DNA of 64,000 nucleotides from positions 3,720,001 through 3,784,000 of the forward strand of contig NC_016946.1 of the NCBI RefSeq assembly GCF_000277125.1, read 5' to 3'. Under the pieces are notes generated by a model. That model had not been told where the DNA came from. It saw only the letters and a program-made list of their open reading frames with translations, and made no database searches. This document shows positions 35,461 through 48,517 of this stretch, one piece after another. This stretch comes from Mycobacterium intracellulare ATCC 13950 (lineage in GTDB: Bacteria; Actinomycetota; Actinomycetes; Mycobacteriales; Mycobacteriaceae). How positions within the stretch are numbered: position 1 is the first letter of the stretch; each line of letters begins with the position of its first letter. The translations under genes and the position numbers were made by a program.

Positions 35461-36023
35461 ATGCGCGCGGTTGTGGGAATCAGCAGGGCGCTCGCCTGCC
35501 TGGCGCTGGCGGCATCGGCGATCGCGGCCGGTGGCCCCCTCGCGGCCGCGCAGCCGCCGCCCAAGTTCCCCAACCTCGACGGCTACACCGCCGTCCCGGC
35601 CGAGGGCTACCTCAGCACCGGCGCCTCGCCGCGGATCGCCTTTTCCGCCCCGTACGCGCTGGTCTGTGACTTTTACGGCGGGCCGGCGCCCGCGCCGCAA
35701 CCCTCGCAGGACATCAAGTGCAAGGGCGACATGTCGGGCATGGACGACGTCCCCATCCCCGGGGGCCACCCGCGGCCGGGCGATTGCGTCGTGGGTTCCG
35801 TCGACTTCAAGGGCCCCGGCTACCAATTGAGCCGCATGTCCTACAGCGGATGCGACGGCAACCCGCCCGCGCTGCCCACGGGCGCCAAGCTGTTGGCCGC
35901 GGGCCAGAAGTTGACCTACCTCAACGTCACCTGCGCGGTGGGAGCCGACAACCTGGTCGCCTGCCTGGACACCACCAGCGGCGACCACGGATTCGTCGTG
36001 CAGCGCTCGGGCAGCTGGGCGTT

Positions 36024-36027
<4 letters not shown>
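35461..36027 (+). CDS. Secreted Cys-containing protein
   Basis: This 188-residue product has a clear Sec signal peptide (RAVVGISRALACLALAASAIAAGGPLAAAQ, cleavage near residue 31). Six Cys follow in the mature part, probably as disulfides: CDFYGG, IKCKG, GDCVVG, SGCDG, VTCAV and ACLDT. No catalytic motif is seen. It is typical of small mycobacterial exported proteins without known function. Its TAG stop shares bases with the converging dinF stop (CTAG at 36024-36027). Confidence 0.7.
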
Positions 36028-38819
<2,792 letters not shown>

Positions 38820-38825
38820 GCCGGG

Positions 38826-41597
38826 TCACGACCGTTCCTTTTGGACCAGCTCGTAGGACTCGATGATGTCGCCTTCCTTGATGTCGGAATAGCCCAGCGT
38901 CATACCGCATTCGAAGCCCTCGCGGACCTCGGTCACATCATCCTTTTCGCGTCGCAGCGAGTTGATCGTGAGGTTCTCGGTGACCACGACGTTGTCGCGC
39001 AGCAACCGGGCCTTGGCGTTGCGCCGCACCACGCCGGAGCTGATCATGCAGCCGGCGATGATGCCGACCTTGGAGGACCGGAAGATCGCCCGGATCTCGG
39101 CGCGACCCAGCTGGTTCTCCTCGTAGATCGGCTTGAGCATGCCGCGCAGGGCCTTCTCGATCTCGTCGATCGCCTGGTAGATCACCGAGTAGTAGCGGAT
39201 CTCCACGCCCTCGCGGTTGGCCAGCTCGGTGGCCTTGCCCTCGGCCCGCACGTTGAAGCCGATGATCACCGCGTCCGACGCCGACGCCAGGTTGACGTTG
39301 GTTTCGGTGATGCCACCGACGCCGCGGTCGATGACGCGCAGCGCCACCTCGTCGTCGATCTGGATGCCCATCAGGGCCTCTTCGAGCGCCTCGACCGTAC
39401 CGGCGTTGTCGCCCTTGAGGATCAGGTTCAGCTGGCTGGTTTCCTTCAGCGCCGAGTCCAGGTCCTCCAGGCTGATCCGCTTGCGCGAGCGGGCCGCCAG
39501 CGCGTTGCGCTTGCGGGCGCTGCGCTTGTCGGCGATCTGGCGGGCGATGCGGTCCTCGTCGACGACCAGCAGGTTGTCACCGGCGCCGGGCACCGACGTG
39601 AACCCGATGACCTGCACGGGCCGCGACGGCAACGCCTCTTCGACGTCGTCGCCGTGCTCGTCGACCATGCGGCGCACGCGCCCGTAGGCGTCGCCGGCGA
39701 CCACCGAGTCGCCGACGCGCAGCGTGCCGCGCTGCACCAGCACGGTCGCGACCGGCCCGCGGCCGCGGTCCAGGTGCGCCTCGATCGCGACACCCTGGGC
39801 CTCCATGTCGGGGTTGGCCCGCAGGTCCAGGGCGGCGTCGGCGGTCAGCAGGACCGCCTCGAGCAGCGCGTCGATGTTGGTGCCCTGCTTGGCGGAGATG
39901 TCGACGAACATCGTCTCGCCACCGAAATCCTCTGCCACCAAACCGTATTCGGTGAGCTGGCCGCGGATCTTGGCCGGGTCGGCGCCCTCCACGTCGATCT
40001 TGTTGACCGCGACCACGATGGGCACGTCGGCGGCCTGCGCGTGGTTGATGGCCTCCACCGTCTGGGGCATGACACCGTCGTCGGCGGCCACCACCAGGAT
40101 CGCGATGTCGGTGGCCTTCGCGCCGCGGGCACGCATGGCGGTGAACGCCTCGTGACCCGGGGTGTCGATGAAGGTGATCGGCCGCTCGTCGCCGTCGTGC
40201 TCGACGGACACCTGGTAGGCGCCGATGTGCTGGGTGATGCCGCCCGCCTCGGCCTCGCGCACGTTGGCCTTACGGATGGTGTCCAGCAGCCGGGTCTTAC
40301 CGTGGTCGACGTGACCCATCACGGTCACCACCGGCGGGCGGGTCTGCAGGTCTTCCTCGGTGCCTTCGTCCTCGCCGTAGGTCAGATCGAAGGACTCGAG
40401 CAGCTCGCGGTCCTCGTCCTCCGGGCTGACGACCTGGACGACGTAGTTCATCTCGCTGCCCAGCAGCTCGAGCGTCTCGTCGCCCACCGATTGGGTGGCC
40501 GTCACCATCTCACCGAGGTTGAACAGCGCCTGCACCAGCGAGGCCGGGTTGGCGTTGATCTTGTCGGCGAAGTCGGAGAGCGACGCGCCGCGGGCCAGCC
40601 GGATCGTCTCGCCGTTGCCATGCGGCAACCGCACACCGCCGACGACCGGGGCCTGCATGTTCTCGTACTCGGCGCGCTTCGCCCGCTTCGACTTGCGGCC
40701 ACGCCGGGGCGCGCCGCCGGGACGGCCGAACGCGCCGGCCGCACCGCCGCGCTGGCCGGGACGGCCGCCGCCGCCACCGGGCCGGCCGCGGAAACCGCCG
40801 CCGCCTCCGGGCGGGGCGCCGACTCCGCCGCCACCGCCGCGGTAGTTGCCGCCTCCCCCGTCACGACCGCCGGGACCACCGGGCCGGCCGCCGCCGGGCC
40901 GCGGGGCGCCGGGGCGCGGCGGGCGGCCCTGTCCGGCGGCGCCGGCGGGCCGGGGTGGCATGTTGCCCGGGGAGGCGCCGGGCCGCGGCGCGCCCGGGCG
41001 GGGCGCTCCGGGACGCGGCGCCGCCGGGCGCGGGATGGGCCGGTCGACGGGTTGCGCCGACGAGAACGGGTTGTTGCCGACGCGCGGGGCGCGGGGCTTG
41101 GGGATGGGGCCGGGGCGCGGGCCCGGCGTCATGCCGGGGTGCGGCGCCTGGCCGGGAGCGGGCGGCTTCGGCTGCCCTGGCGACGGCGCCGACGGGCGCG
41201 CGGGGGCCGGCCCCGGTCGCGCCGGGGCGTCGCTCGGCGCGGCGCCGGAGGCCTGGGCGGCGGCAGCGGGCGCCGCGCCACCGGGCTGGGCCGGCGACGC
41301 GGTCGCTTCGCCGTTGCCGGCGGGCTTGTTGATCGCGTTGTCGAGGGCCGCGTCGAGCGACTTGTCGGGGGCCTTGGCGGACGCCTTGGCGTCGCCTTTC
41401 GCGGCCTTCGCGGGGGCCTTCTCGGCCGCGGGCTTGCCGCCCCCGAAGGACTCGCGCAGCCGGCGAGCGACCGGTGCTTCTACCGTCGACGATGCGGATT
41501 TGACGAATTCGCCCTGATCATTCAGTCGGGCGAGGACTTCCTTGCTGGTGACACCGAGTTCCTTAGCCAACTCGTGTACGCGGGCCTTACCTGCCAC
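38826..41597 (-). CDS. infB: Translation initiation factor IF-2
   Basis: IF-2 is the GTPase that brings fMet-tRNA to the ribosome. The 923-residue protein has an IF2_N domain at 1-50 and a long Ala, Pro, Gly and Arg-rich linker from about 55 to 305. The G domain has GHVDHGKT near 428, DTPGHEAF and NKID, followed by domains II, III and IV. Poly-Gly/Arg stretches in the linker (about 215-300) make it low complexity. It begins a unit with rbfA, nrnA and dinF, downstream of ylxR and nusA. Confidence 0.97.
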   Translation of the reverse strand: MAGKARVHELAKELGVTSKEVLARLNDQGEFVKSASSTVEAPVARRLRESFGGGKPAAEKAPAKAAKGDAKASAKAPDKSLDAALDNAINKPAGNGEATASPAQPGGAAPAAAAQASGAAPSDAPARPGPAPARPSAPSPGQPKPPAPGQAPHPGMTPGPRPGPIPKPRAPRVGNNPFSSAQPVDRPIPRPAAPRPGAPRPGAPRPGASPGNMPPRPAGAAGQGRPPRPGAPRPGGGRPGGPGGRDGGGGNYRGGGGGVGAPPGGGGGFRGRPGGGGGRPGQRGGAAGAFGRPGGAPRRGRKSKRAKRAEYENMQAPVVGGVRLPHGNGETIRLARGASLSDFADKINANPASLVQALFNLGEMVTATQSVGDETLELLGSEMNYVVQVVSPEDEDRELLESFDLTYGEDEGTEEDLQTRPPVVTVMGHVDHGKTRLLDTIRKANVREAEAGGITQHIGAYQVSVEHDGDERPITFIDTPGHEAFTAMRARGAKATDIAILVVAADDGVMPQTVEAINHAQAADVPIVVAVNKIDVEGADPAKIRGQLTEYGLVAEDFGGETMFVDISAKQGTNIDALLEAVLLTADAALDLRANPDMEAQGVAIEAHLDRGRGPVATVLVQRGTLRVGDSVVAGDAYGRVRRMVDEHGDDVEEALPSRPVQVIGFTSVPGAGDNLLVVDEDRIARQIADKRSARKRNALAARSRKRISLEDLDSALKETSQLNLILKGDNAGTVEALEEALMGIQIDDEVALRVIDRGVGGITETNVNLASASDAVIIGFNVRAEGKATELANREGVEIRYYSVIYQAIDEIEKALRGMLKPIYEENQLGRAEIRAIFRSSKVGIIAGCMISSGVVRRNAKARLLRDNVVVTENLTINSLRREKDDVTEVREGFECGMTLGYSDIKEGDIIESYELVQKERS

Positions 41598-41672
41598 TAC
41601 ATCTCCTGTCTATGAGGCGACAGTCGTGGGGCCGCGCCTCGGGTTTAGCTATGACACATTGTCATCGGGACT

Positions 41673-41993
41673 TCACGGTGTGCTCATGTTCTTTGCTACC
41701 TGTTCTGTTGCCGGGCGATCGGGCGCACTCAGCGACTCTATGTGCTCGACCACCGCGGAGGTGTCCGGTGAACCGGTGATGCGCAGCGCCTTGGTGAAAG
41801 CCCGCCGCCGGATCGCCTGTTGTGCGCAGTGCGGCACGGGATGCAGCCACGCACCCCGCCCCGGCAGGCGACTGCCTGTGTCAACGATCACGGCGAATTC
41901 GCCGTTCCCGGTCGGCACAGCCACCACGCGAAGCAGTTCGACGGCCAACTCTCGCTTTCGGCACCCGATACACGTCCGCACGGGTCCACCCAT
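41673..41993 (-). CDS. YlxR-family RNA-binding protein (DUF448)
   Basis: This small basic protein (106 residues from ATG 41993) has the family signature RTCIGCRKRE and the GRGAWLHP motif. It lies between nusA and infB, as in most bacteria. YlxR homologues bind RNA or RNase P RNA and influence gene expression. A GTG at 41981 gives a 102-residue form, closer to the shorter homologues; an upstream GTG at 42035 has no ribosome-binding site. Confidence 0.85.
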   Translation of the reverse strand: MGGPVRTCIGCRKRELAVELLRVVAVPTGNGEFAVIVDTGSRLPGRGAWLHPVPHCAQQAIRRRAFTKALRITGSPDTSAVVEHIESLSAPDRPATEQVAKNMSTP

Positions 41994-42104
41994 GTGTCGG
42001 TGCGCCCTTCTGGGTTTCGGAGGCCGAAGGCTCACGCTGGATCAGAAATAGTCTAGCGTCACCGGATCGATGGTCAGCACCGCCCGAGGATGTGCGGGTA
42101 CGCC

Positions 42105-43151
42105 CTAGCGGTCGTGGGCCATTCCGTGGGTGGCGCCGTGTTCGGGCTCGTTCTCCGGATGCCCGCCGGGCGAGTCCCCGCGGATGTCGATGCGCCAGCC
42201 GGTGAGCCGGGCGGCCAGCCGCGCGTTCTGGCCCTCCTTGCCGATGGCCAGTGACAACTGGAAGTCGGGGACGACCACCCGGGCGGCGCGGGCGGACGGG
42301 TCGATGATCGACACCGAGACCACCTTGGCGGGTGACAGCGCGTTGGCGACGAAGCGGGCCGGGTCCTCGTCGTAGTCGATGATGTCGATCTTCTCGCCGG
42401 AGAGCTCGCTCATCACGTTGCGGACCCGCTGACCCATCGGGCCGATGCAGGCGCCCTTGGCGTTCAGGCCGGGCAGGTTCGACTTCACCGCGATCTTGGA
42501 GCGATGGCCGGCCTCGCGCGCCACGGCCACGATTTCGACCGACTCGTCGGCGATCTCGGGCACCTCCAGGGAGAACAGCTTGCGAACCAGGTTGGGGTGG
42601 GTGCGCGACAGCGTGATCAGCGGCTCGCGGGCCCCGCGGGTCACCCCGATCACGTAACACCGCACGCGGTTGCCGTGTTCGTAGCTTTCGCCGGGGACCT
42701 GCTCGGCCGCCGGGATCACGCCCTCGGACGCCTTCGTCTCGGTGCCCATCCGCACCACCACCAGGCCGCGCGCGTTGGCCCGGCTGTCACGCTGGATCAC
42801 GCCAGCGACGATCTCGCCCTCACGCGTGGAGAACTCACCGTAGGTGCGCTCGTTCTCGGCATCGCGAAATCGCTGCAGCATCACCTGGCGTGCGGTGGTG
42901 GCGGCGATGCGCCCGAAGCCCTCGGGGGTGTCGTCCCATTCGCTGATGACGTTGTCGTCTTCGTCGGTCTCCCGGGCGATCACCCGGACGACGCCGGTCT
43001 TGCGGTCGATCTCGATCCGCGCGTCGTTCTGATGGCCCTCGGTGTGCCGGTAGGCGGTGAGCAGCGCGGACTTGATGGTCTCGAGCAGCTCGTTGACCGA
43101 GATGCCCCGATCCACCTCGATCGCATGCAGTGCGGCCATGTCGATATTCAT
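42105..43151 (-). CDS. nusA: Transcription termination/antitermination factor NusA
   Basis: NusA binds RNA polymerase and nascent RNA and controls pausing, termination and rRNA antitermination. The 348-residue protein has the N-terminal polymerase-binding domain, an S1 domain near 110-190, and two KH domains to about 330. There are no C-terminal acidic repeats, as expected for actinobacteria. ATG 43151 is coupled by an ATGA overlap to the last MIRU mini-ORF, and its Shine-Dalgarno AAGGAG lies inside the last repeat unit. Confidence 0.95.
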   Translation of the reverse strand: MNIDMAALHAIEVDRGISVNELLETIKSALLTAYRHTEGHQNDARIEIDRKTGVVRVIARETDEDDNVISEWDDTPEGFGRIAATTARQVMLQRFRDAENERTYGEFSTREGEIVAGVIQRDSRANARGLVVVRMGTETKASEGVIPAAEQVPGESYEHGNRVRCYVIGVTRGAREPLITLSRTHPNLVRKLFSLEVPEIADESVEIVAVAREAGHRSKIAVKSNLPGLNAKGACIGPMGQRVRNVMSELSGEKIDIIDYDEDPARFVANALSPAKVVSVSIIDPSARAARVVVPDFQLSLAIGKEGQNARLAARLTGWRIDIRGDSPGGHPENEPEHGATHGMAHDR

Positions 43152-43204
43152 CTGCGCCGCTCCTTCTCATCGCTACGCTCTGCATCGTCGCCGGCGCGGT
43201 TCAT
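43148..43204 (-). CDS. MIRU mini-ORF 3, coupled to nusA
   Basis: An 18-codon frame starts at the TGATG junction at 43202-43206 and ends in a TGA overlapping the nusA ATG. It encodes the repeat peptide ending ERRR. It carries AAGGAG eight bases before the nusA start. Whether the peptide has a role is unknown; passing ribosomes to nusA is the likely function. Confidence 0.35.
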   Translation of the reverse strand: MNRAGDDAERSDEKERRR

Positions 43205-43257
43205 CAGCACCGCTCCTTCTCATCGCTACGCTCTGCATCGTCGCCGGCGCGGTTCAT
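43204..43257 (-). CDS. MIRU mini-ORF 2
   Basis: This 17-residue frame ([17 protein letters not shown]) starts at the TGATG that ends mini-ORF 1 and stops at the TGATG that starts mini-ORF 3. AAGGAG lies eight bases before the next start. It is identical to mini-ORF 1. Confidence 0.35.
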   Translation of the reverse strand: MNRAGDDAERSDEKERC

Positions 43258-43310
43258 CAGCACCGCTCCTTCTCATCGCTACGCTCTGCATCGTCGCCGG
43301 CGCGGTTCAT
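43257..43310 (-). CDS. MIRU mini-ORF 1, coupled to rimP
   Basis: This 17-residue frame has the same sequence as mini-ORF 2. Its ATG shares one base with the rimP TGA stop (TGATG at 43308-43312), so a ribosome finishing rimP can restart here. Confidence 0.35.
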   Translation of the reverse strand: MNRAGDDAERSDEKERC

Positions 43311-43834
43311 CAGCACCGCTCCTCCCCAGCCCCACGCTTCGCCAGTGCCAGTTCGGCGTCGGCAGGGGGCGAAAACTCCACCTGGACAACAGCTTTGACG
43401 ACATCACCGAGCGAGATTTCGCGGATCGCCCAGTCTCGGCCGGTGCGAACCACCAGCGCGACGGCGTCCTCGTTCGTCTCGCCGATGCGGCCGGTCAGCG
43501 TCGATCCGTCGGAGAGGGTGACGTCGACCTTGCGGCCGCGGGCGCGGCGGAAGTGCTTCGCGCTGGTCAGGGGGCGGTCAACGCCGCGCGAGGAGACCTC
43601 GAGCACGTAGTGGTCGCCGATGGTGTCCAGATCGTCGAGCAGCGCCGACGCCGAGCGTGACAGCGTGGCGGCCGTGTCCAGGTCGAGGCCGTCGTCGCCG
43701 TCGGCGATCACCGTGATGCGTGGGGGCCGGGTGCGTGCGTCGATGACCACGTCTTCGATCTCGTATCCCGCGCGCGCAAACTCTGCATCGAGTAGCTCGA
43801 TCACCTGCGTCTGCGACGGTAGCCCGGTGGTCAC
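43310..43834 (-). CDS. rimP: Ribosome maturation factor RimP
   Basis: RimP acts in 30S subunit assembly. The 174-residue protein has the two-domain RimP layout ([49 protein letters not shown], then an SH3-like domain). GTG 43834 follows a GAGGAG ribosome-binding site. The last residues (GEERC) and the stop already lie in the MIRU repeat, so the repeat has defined the C-terminus. It is first in the nusA-infB operon. Confidence 0.92.
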   Translation of the reverse strand: MTTGLPSQTQVIELLDAEFARAGYEIEDVVIDARTRPPRITVIADGDDGLDLDTAATLSRSASALLDDLDTIGDHYVLEVSSRGVDRPLTSAKHFRRARGRKVDVTLSDGSTLTGRIGETNEDAVALVVRTGRDWAIREISLGDVVKAVVQVEFSPPADAELALAKRGAGEERC

Positions 43835-44041
43835 GGCGAGCTCCTCATCTTGAGTTGTCCGGTCATCTGGCGGATGTCGCCGCCGCGATGGCTTCGCGTC
43901 CGGCTTCCGGTGTCCCGGCGGAGAACGTGCTGGCTGTCCTCTGCGAGAACCAGCTATCCACGATACGCCAGGAATCGCGGATGGCGGCGCGATCGCGTGC
44001 TGGCTTCGTGCCCGCCGACGCACCGGTGGCAGGATGTGCTT

Positions 44042-44569
44042 GTGCCTAGCGCAGTTCCGTTCGTCAACCGGCGAGACGTCCTCTCCGGCGGCGTCGCTTT
44101 GGCCGCGCTCGGTGTGGTGTCCGCGTGCGGAAAGTCCGCGCCCAAGCCCCCGCCCGTCGAACAACTGCTGGGCCCGTTGGACCAGGCGCGCCACGACAGC
44201 GCGCTGGCGAGTGCCGCCGCCTCGGCCGTCGGGAACCCCCCGCAGGTCGCCGCCGCGCTGACGGTGGTGGCGAGCCAGCGCGCCGCGCACGCCCGCGCGC
44301 TGTCCACCGAGATCGCGCGGGCCGCCGGCAAGCTCGCCGCGCCGTCGTCGAGCGAAACGCCCAGCCCGAGTCAGGCCGAGCCGGCCGGTCCCCCGCCTCC
44401 CCCGCCGCCGGTGGCCGACGTGATCAACGCGCTGCACGCCTCGGCCGACAGCGCCGCTCGCCTGGTGGGCACCGAATCCGGCTACCGGGCCGGGCTGCTC
44501 GCCTCGATCGCCGCGTCCTGCACGGCGTCCTACACCGTGGCGCTGGTGCCCGGGGGACCGTCGATATGA
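44042..44569 (+). CDS. Tat-type lipoprotein (Rv2843 type)
   Basis: This 175-residue product has a twin-arginine signal ([16 protein letters not shown]) ending in a lipobox-like VSAC, so it is probably an exported lipoprotein anchored at the new N-terminal Cys (residue 29). The rest is Ala-rich and helical with a Pro-rich linker near 120. It overlaps the next gene by ATGA at 44566-44569; both resemble helical-bundle proteins and may form a pair. The function is unknown. Confidence 0.7.
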   Translation: MPSAVPFVNRRDVLSGGVALAALGVVSACGKSAPKPPPVEQLLGPLDQARHDSALASAAASAVGNPPQVAAALTVVASQRAAHARALSTEIARAAGKLAAPSSSETPSPSQAEPAGPPPPPPPVADVINALHASADSAARLVGTESGYRAGLLASIAASCTASYTVALVPGGPSI

Positions 44570-45012
44570 GCTCGGGGAAGGACGCCGACAACGCCGCGCT
44601 GTCCGACGCGCTGGCCATCGAACACTCGACGATCTACGGCTACGGCATCGTCTCGGCCATGTCGCCGCCCAGCGTCAACGGCATGGTGGTGGAGGCGCTC
44701 GAGCAGCACCGGCAGCGCCGCGACGACGTCATCGCGATGCTGACCGCCCGCAAGGTCACCGCCCCGGTTGCCGCCGCCGGCTACCAGCTGCCCCTGGTGG
44801 TCGGCAGCCCGGCGGACGCGGCGCGGCTGGCCGCGCGGATGGAGAACGACGGCGCCGGCGCGTGGCGCGTTGTCGCCGAACACGCCGAGACCGCCGAGGA
44901 CCGGGCGTTCGCTTCGACGGCGCTGGTGCAAAGCGCGGTCATGGCCGCCCGGTGGAACCGGGTGTTGGGCGCCTGGCCGATCACGACGAGCTTCCCGGGC
45001 GGCAACGACTAG
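44566..45012 (+). CDS. DUF4439 ferritin-like protein (Rv2844 type)
   Basis: The 148-residue helical protein fits DUF4439, a ferritin-like four-helix bundle, with [31 protein letters not shown] and a helix carrying [13 protein letters not shown]. Glu/His positions could bind metal, but the family has no known activity. No signal peptide is visible. It is translationally coupled to the lipoprotein gene. Its stop shares CTAG with the converging proS stop. Confidence 0.75.
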   Translation: MSSGKDADNAALSDALAIEHSTIYGYGIVSAMSPPSVNGMVVEALEQHRQRRDDVIAMLTARKVTAPVAAAGYQLPLVVGSPADAARLAARMENDGAGAWRVVAEHAETAEDRAFASTALVQSAVMAARWNRVLGAWPITTSFPGGND

Positions 45013-46760
45013 CCCGTCTCAAGCGCCGCCGCGATGTCGGCGGCCAGCGACGCCCCCGTCGCCAGTTCGCGGGTTTGCCCGCCGAAGCGGTCGCGCAGTT
45101 CCACCACGCCGTCCGCCCAGCCGCGCCCCACCACCACGATCCAGGGCACGCCCAACAGCTCGGCATCCTTGAACTTCACGCCGGGTGACGCCTGGCGGTC
45201 ATCGAGCAGCACGTCGACGCCCAGCCGGTCGAGCTCGCCGGCGAGCTCGGTGGCCCCGGTGCGGGCCCGGTCGTCCTTGTTGGCGATCACCAGGTGGACG
45301 TCGAAGGGCGCGACCGACGACGGCCACCGCAGCCCCAGCTCGTCGTGGTGCTGCTCGGCGATCACGGCCACCATCCGCGAGACGCCCAGGCCGTAGGAGC
45401 CCATCGTCAGGCGCACCGGCTTGCCGTCCTCGCCGAGCACGTCGGCGGTGAAGGCGTCGGTGTATTTGCGGCCGAGCTGGAAGATGTGCGCGACCTCGAT
45501 GCCGCGCGCCGACACCAGCGGGCCCGCGCCGTCCGGCGACGGGTCCCCGTCGCGCACCTCGGCGGCCTCGATGGTGCCGTCGGCGGTGAAATCGCGGCCG
45601 GCGACCAGCCCGACGACGTGCCGGCCAGGCTCGTCGGCCCCGGTGATCCAGCTGGTGCCGTCGACCACGCGTGGATCGACCAGGTAGCGAACACCGTTGT
45701 CGCGCAACGCTTTCGGGCCGATGTAGCCCTTCACCAGAAAGGAATACTTGGCGAAGTCGGCGTCGTCGAGCATCGCGTATTCGGCCGGTTCGAGCGCCGC
45801 GCCCAGCCGCTTGTCGTCGACCTCGCGGTCGCCGGGCAGCCCGATGGCCAGCAGCTCCCAGTCCCCACCGGGCTCGCGCACCTTGAGCAGGACGTTCTTC
45901 AACGTGTCGGCCGCGGTGACGGTGCGGCCCAGGTCGGCGGTGTTGGCCCAGTCCACCAGGGTGGCGATGGTCGGGGTGTCGCCGGTGTCGTGGACCACCG
46001 CCTCGGGCAGCCCGTCGATCGGCTGCGCCTCCGGGCGCGCGGTGACGACGGCCTCGACGTTGGCCGCGTAGCCGGACTCCAGGCAGCGCACGAAGGTGTC
46101 CTCGCCGACCGGGCTTTCGGCCAGAAACTCCTCGGAGGCGCTGCCGCCCATGGCGCCGGAGACCGCCGAGACGATGACGTAGCGCACCTGCAGGCGCGCG
46201 AAGATGCGCTGATAGGCCTCGCGGTGCGCGTGGTAGGCGGCCTTGAGCCCGGCGTCGTCGACGTCGAACGAGTAGGAGTCCTTCATCAGGAACTCCCGCA
46301 CGCGCAGGATGCCGGCGCGCGGCCGCGCCTCGTCGCGGTACTTGTTCTGGATTTGGTAGAGCAGGACCGGAAAGTCTTTGTAGGAGCTGTATTCGCCCTT
46401 GACCGTCAGGGTGAACAACTCCTCGTGCGTCGGGCCCAGCAGGTAGTCGTTACCGCGGCGGTCTTTGAGCCGGAACACCGAGTCGCCGTATTCGGTCCAC
46501 CGGTTCGTCGCCTCGTAGGGCGCGCGGGGCAGCAGGGCGGGAAACAGGATCTCTTGCCCGCCAATGGCATTCATCTCCTCGCGGACGATGCCCTCGATGC
46601 GGCGCAGCACCCGCAGGCCCAGCGGCAACCAGCTGTACAGCCCGGGCGCGACGGGCCGGATGTAGCCGGCCCGGATCAGCAGCTTGTGGCTGGCGACTTC
46701 GGCGTCGGCGGGATCGTCGCGCAACGTGCGCAAAAACAGCTGGGACATCCGGGTGATCAC
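45009..46760 (-). CDS. proS: Prolyl-tRNA synthetase
   Basis: ProS charges tRNA-Pro. The 583-residue class II synthetase is of the bacterial type: motif 1 and 2 regions ([44 protein letters not shown]), an inserted editing domain near 225-390, motif 3 ([13 protein letters not shown]) and the anticodon-binding domain. ATG 46760 gives the usual [21 protein letters not shown]. Confidence 0.97.
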   Translation of the reverse strand: MITRMSQLFLRTLRDDPADAEVASHKLLIRAGYIRPVAPGLYSWLPLGLRVLRRIEGIVREEMNAIGGQEILFPALLPRAPYEATNRWTEYGDSVFRLKDRRGNDYLLGPTHEELFTLTVKGEYSSYKDFPVLLYQIQNKYRDEARPRAGILRVREFLMKDSYSFDVDDAGLKAAYHAHREAYQRIFARLQVRYVIVSAVSGAMGGSASEEFLAESPVGEDTFVRCLESGYAANVEAVVTARPEAQPIDGLPEAVVHDTGDTPTIATLVDWANTADLGRTVTAADTLKNVLLKVREPGGDWELLAIGLPGDREVDDKRLGAALEPAEYAMLDDADFAKYSFLVKGYIGPKALRDNGVRYLVDPRVVDGTSWITGADEPGRHVVGLVAGRDFTADGTIEAAEVRDGDPSPDGAGPLVSARGIEVAHIFQLGRKYTDAFTADVLGEDGKPVRLTMGSYGLGVSRMVAVIAEQHHDELGLRWPSSVAPFDVHLVIANKDDRARTGATELAGELDRLGVDVLLDDRQASPGVKFKDAELLGVPWIVVVGRGWADGVVELRDRFGGQTRELATGASLAADIAAALETG

Positions 46761-46846
46761 AGCGGGCTAGCCTAGCGGTGACGCGGGGCCCGGTATCCGG
46801 CAGCCCGAGACTGCAACCAGCGACGCGTTTCCCGAGTAGGACGTAG

Positions 46847-46880
46847 GTAGCTGCACTCTCGCGGAGGGTCAGCGAGCTAC
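46847..46880 (-). terminator. Hairpin overlapping the efpA stop
   Basis: GTAGCT at 46847-46852 pairs with AGCTAC at 46875-46880 around a GC-rich loop; the second arm contains the efpA stop codon. It is a weak terminator candidate between efpA and proS. Confidence 0.3.
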
Positions 46881-48484
46881 AGCTCCCCGGCGTCCATCGC
46901 TTCCTTGACCTCTTGCGCGTGCGCGACCTGGTCGGGTGTGTAGCCGATGAGCAGCGCCGCACCGCCGACGATGACGGCCACCCCGGCCACCCACAGCAGG
47001 CCGTAGGTATAGCCGTGGTCGAGCGCCTGCAGCTGCGCGTCGGTCATGTTCTTCACCGGGCCGGTGGTGCCGCCCAAATACAGTGTCCGCGAAGTGATCA
47101 CGGCCTGGATGACGGCCAACACGAGCGGGCCACCCAGGCTCTGCAGCATCAGCGTGACCGCGGAGACGGGACCGATCTGATCGAAACCCACACCGGCGAT
47201 GGCCGACAGCGTCAGGGGCACGACGGCCATGCCGATGCCGATCCCGCCGACCACGATCGGCAACACCAGGTTGGGGAAGTAGGCGACGCCGCGGTGCATG
47301 AACGCCCAGCCGTAGAGCATCGCCCAGAAGAGCAGGATGCCGCCGCCGATGGTCAAGACCCGCGGCGAGAACCGCGACACCAGCTGCGAGGAGATGCCGA
47401 GGCCGATCCCCATCGCGATGACGAACGGGATGAAGCCGACGCCGGCGTGCAGCGCGCTGTAGCCCAGGATGTCCTGCACGTACAGGCCGATGCACACGGT
47501 CAGGCTGAACATCAGCCCGCCGGCCAGGAAGATCGCGGTGAACGTGACCAGGCGGTTGCGGTCGCGGAACAGATCGAACGGCACGACGGGGTTCTCGGCG
47601 GTGCGCTCCACGATGATGAAGCCCAGCCCGGCGAGCATCGCCACCACACCCGAACCGATGGTGGTGATCGAAACCCACCCCTTTTCCGGCCCCATCGAGA
47701 AGGCGAACACCGCGGCGGTGCACGTCAGGGTGGCCAGCATGGCGCCGGTGGCGTCCAGCTTCATCCGCTCGCGGTTGGTCTCGCGCAGCGCGGTGCGGGC
47801 CAAATACATCATCACCAGGCCGATCGGCACGTTCACCAGGAACGCCAGCCGCCACGACACCTCGGTGAGCGCTCCCCCGACCACGAGGCCCATCACCGAG
47901 CCGACGGCCGTCATCGCGGCGAAGACCGCGGTCGCGAAGTTGCGCGCCGGTCCCTTGGGGAAGGTGGTCGCCACCAGCGCCAGGCCCGTCGGCGAGGCGA
48001 TGGCCGACCCGACGCCCTGCGACAGTCGGGCGATGACCATGGTCGCCTCGTCCCAGGCGACGGCGCACAGCACGGAGGAGATGGTGAACAGGGCGACACC
48101 GACGATGAAGGTGCGCTTGCGCCCGATGGTGTCGCCGAGCCGCCCGCCGAGCAGCATCAGCCCGCCGAATGTCAGCACGTAGGCGGTGATCACCCAGCTG
48201 CGGCCGGCGTCGGACAGGCTGAGCTCGTTTTGGATCTTGGGGAGCGCGACGATCGCGACGGTGCTGTCCATCGTCGCAAGCAGCTGCATACCGCCGATGG
48301 CGATGACGGCCGCGATGAAGCGTCGCGAGGGCAGCCACGCCGGGTAGTACTTGCTGATGCGATTGGAGGCGGTCTCCGCCGGGGGTTTTGCGGCGGTCTC
48401 CGCCGTGCGCACCGGGGCCGGACGATCGGGGCGTGCAGACGTCCAGTTTTGGACAGCGCGCTCTGAGTCGTTGAGAGCCGTCAT
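46877..48484 (-). CDS. efpA: MFS drug efflux transporter EfpA
   Basis: EfpA is a 14-helix DHA2-type major facilitator, an essential and drug-inducible exporter in M. tuberculosis that has also been linked to lipid transport. The 535-residue protein has the long cytoplasmic N-terminus (about 50 residues), motif A (GGRLGDTIGRKR) and the LSQGVGSAIASPTGLAL motif C region. It starts 33 bp after the siroheme synthase gene. The gap is AT-rich and contains palindromes. Confidence 0.93.
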   Translation of the reverse strand: MTALNDSERAVQNWTSARPDRPAPVRTAETAAKPPAETASNRISKYYPAWLPSRRFIAAVIAIGGMQLLATMDSTVAIVALPKIQNELSLSDAGRSWVITAYVLTFGGLMLLGGRLGDTIGRKRTFIVGVALFTISSVLCAVAWDEATMVIARLSQGVGSAIASPTGLALVATTFPKGPARNFATAVFAAMTAVGSVMGLVVGGALTEVSWRLAFLVNVPIGLVMMYLARTALRETNRERMKLDATGAMLATLTCTAAVFAFSMGPEKGWVSITTIGSGVVAMLAGLGFIIVERTAENPVVPFDLFRDRNRLVTFTAIFLAGGLMFSLTVCIGLYVQDILGYSALHAGVGFIPFVIAMGIGLGISSQLVSRFSPRVLTIGGGILLFWAMLYGWAFMHRGVAYFPNLVLPIVVGGIGIGMAVVPLTLSAIAGVGFDQIGPVSAVTLMLQSLGGPLVLAVIQAVITSRTLYLGGTTGPVKNMTDAQLQALDHGYTYGLLWVAGVAVIVGGAALLIGYTPDQVAHAQEVKEAMDAGEL

Positions 48485-48517
48485 AAAGGGTTACCTTACA
48501 GTAATCTTAAGAAGCGT
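48485..48517 (-). promoter_or_regulatory. AT-rich efpA upstream region with palindromes
   Basis: The 33-bp gap holds TTACAGTAA (48496-48504) and GGTTACC (48489-48495), both palindromic, and a minus-strand TAAGAT (48504-48509) that could be a -10 element. It is strikingly AT-rich against its surroundings. A promoter and repressor site for efpA is plausible. Confidence 0.35.

Larger units (their letters stand above)
43158..43316 (-). repeat. Three 53-bp MIRU-type tandem repeats between rimP and nusA
   Basis: Three identical 53-bp units lie at 43158-43210, 43211-43263 and 43264-43316. Length, intra-operon position and overlapping stop/start layout match the 53-bp class of mycobacterial interspersed repetitive units known from the senX3-regX3 region. 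On the transcribed strand each unit contains an ATG mini-ORF, an AAGGAG Shine-Dalgarno and a TGATG junction. The rimP stop lies in the first unit transcribed. Copy number probably varies between strains. Confidence 0.88.

Noticed and set aside
43158..43316. CRISPR-like array
   Set aside because: The three 53-bp units are directly adjacent with no unique spacers and carry coupled start/stop signals, so they are a MIRU-type tandem repeat.
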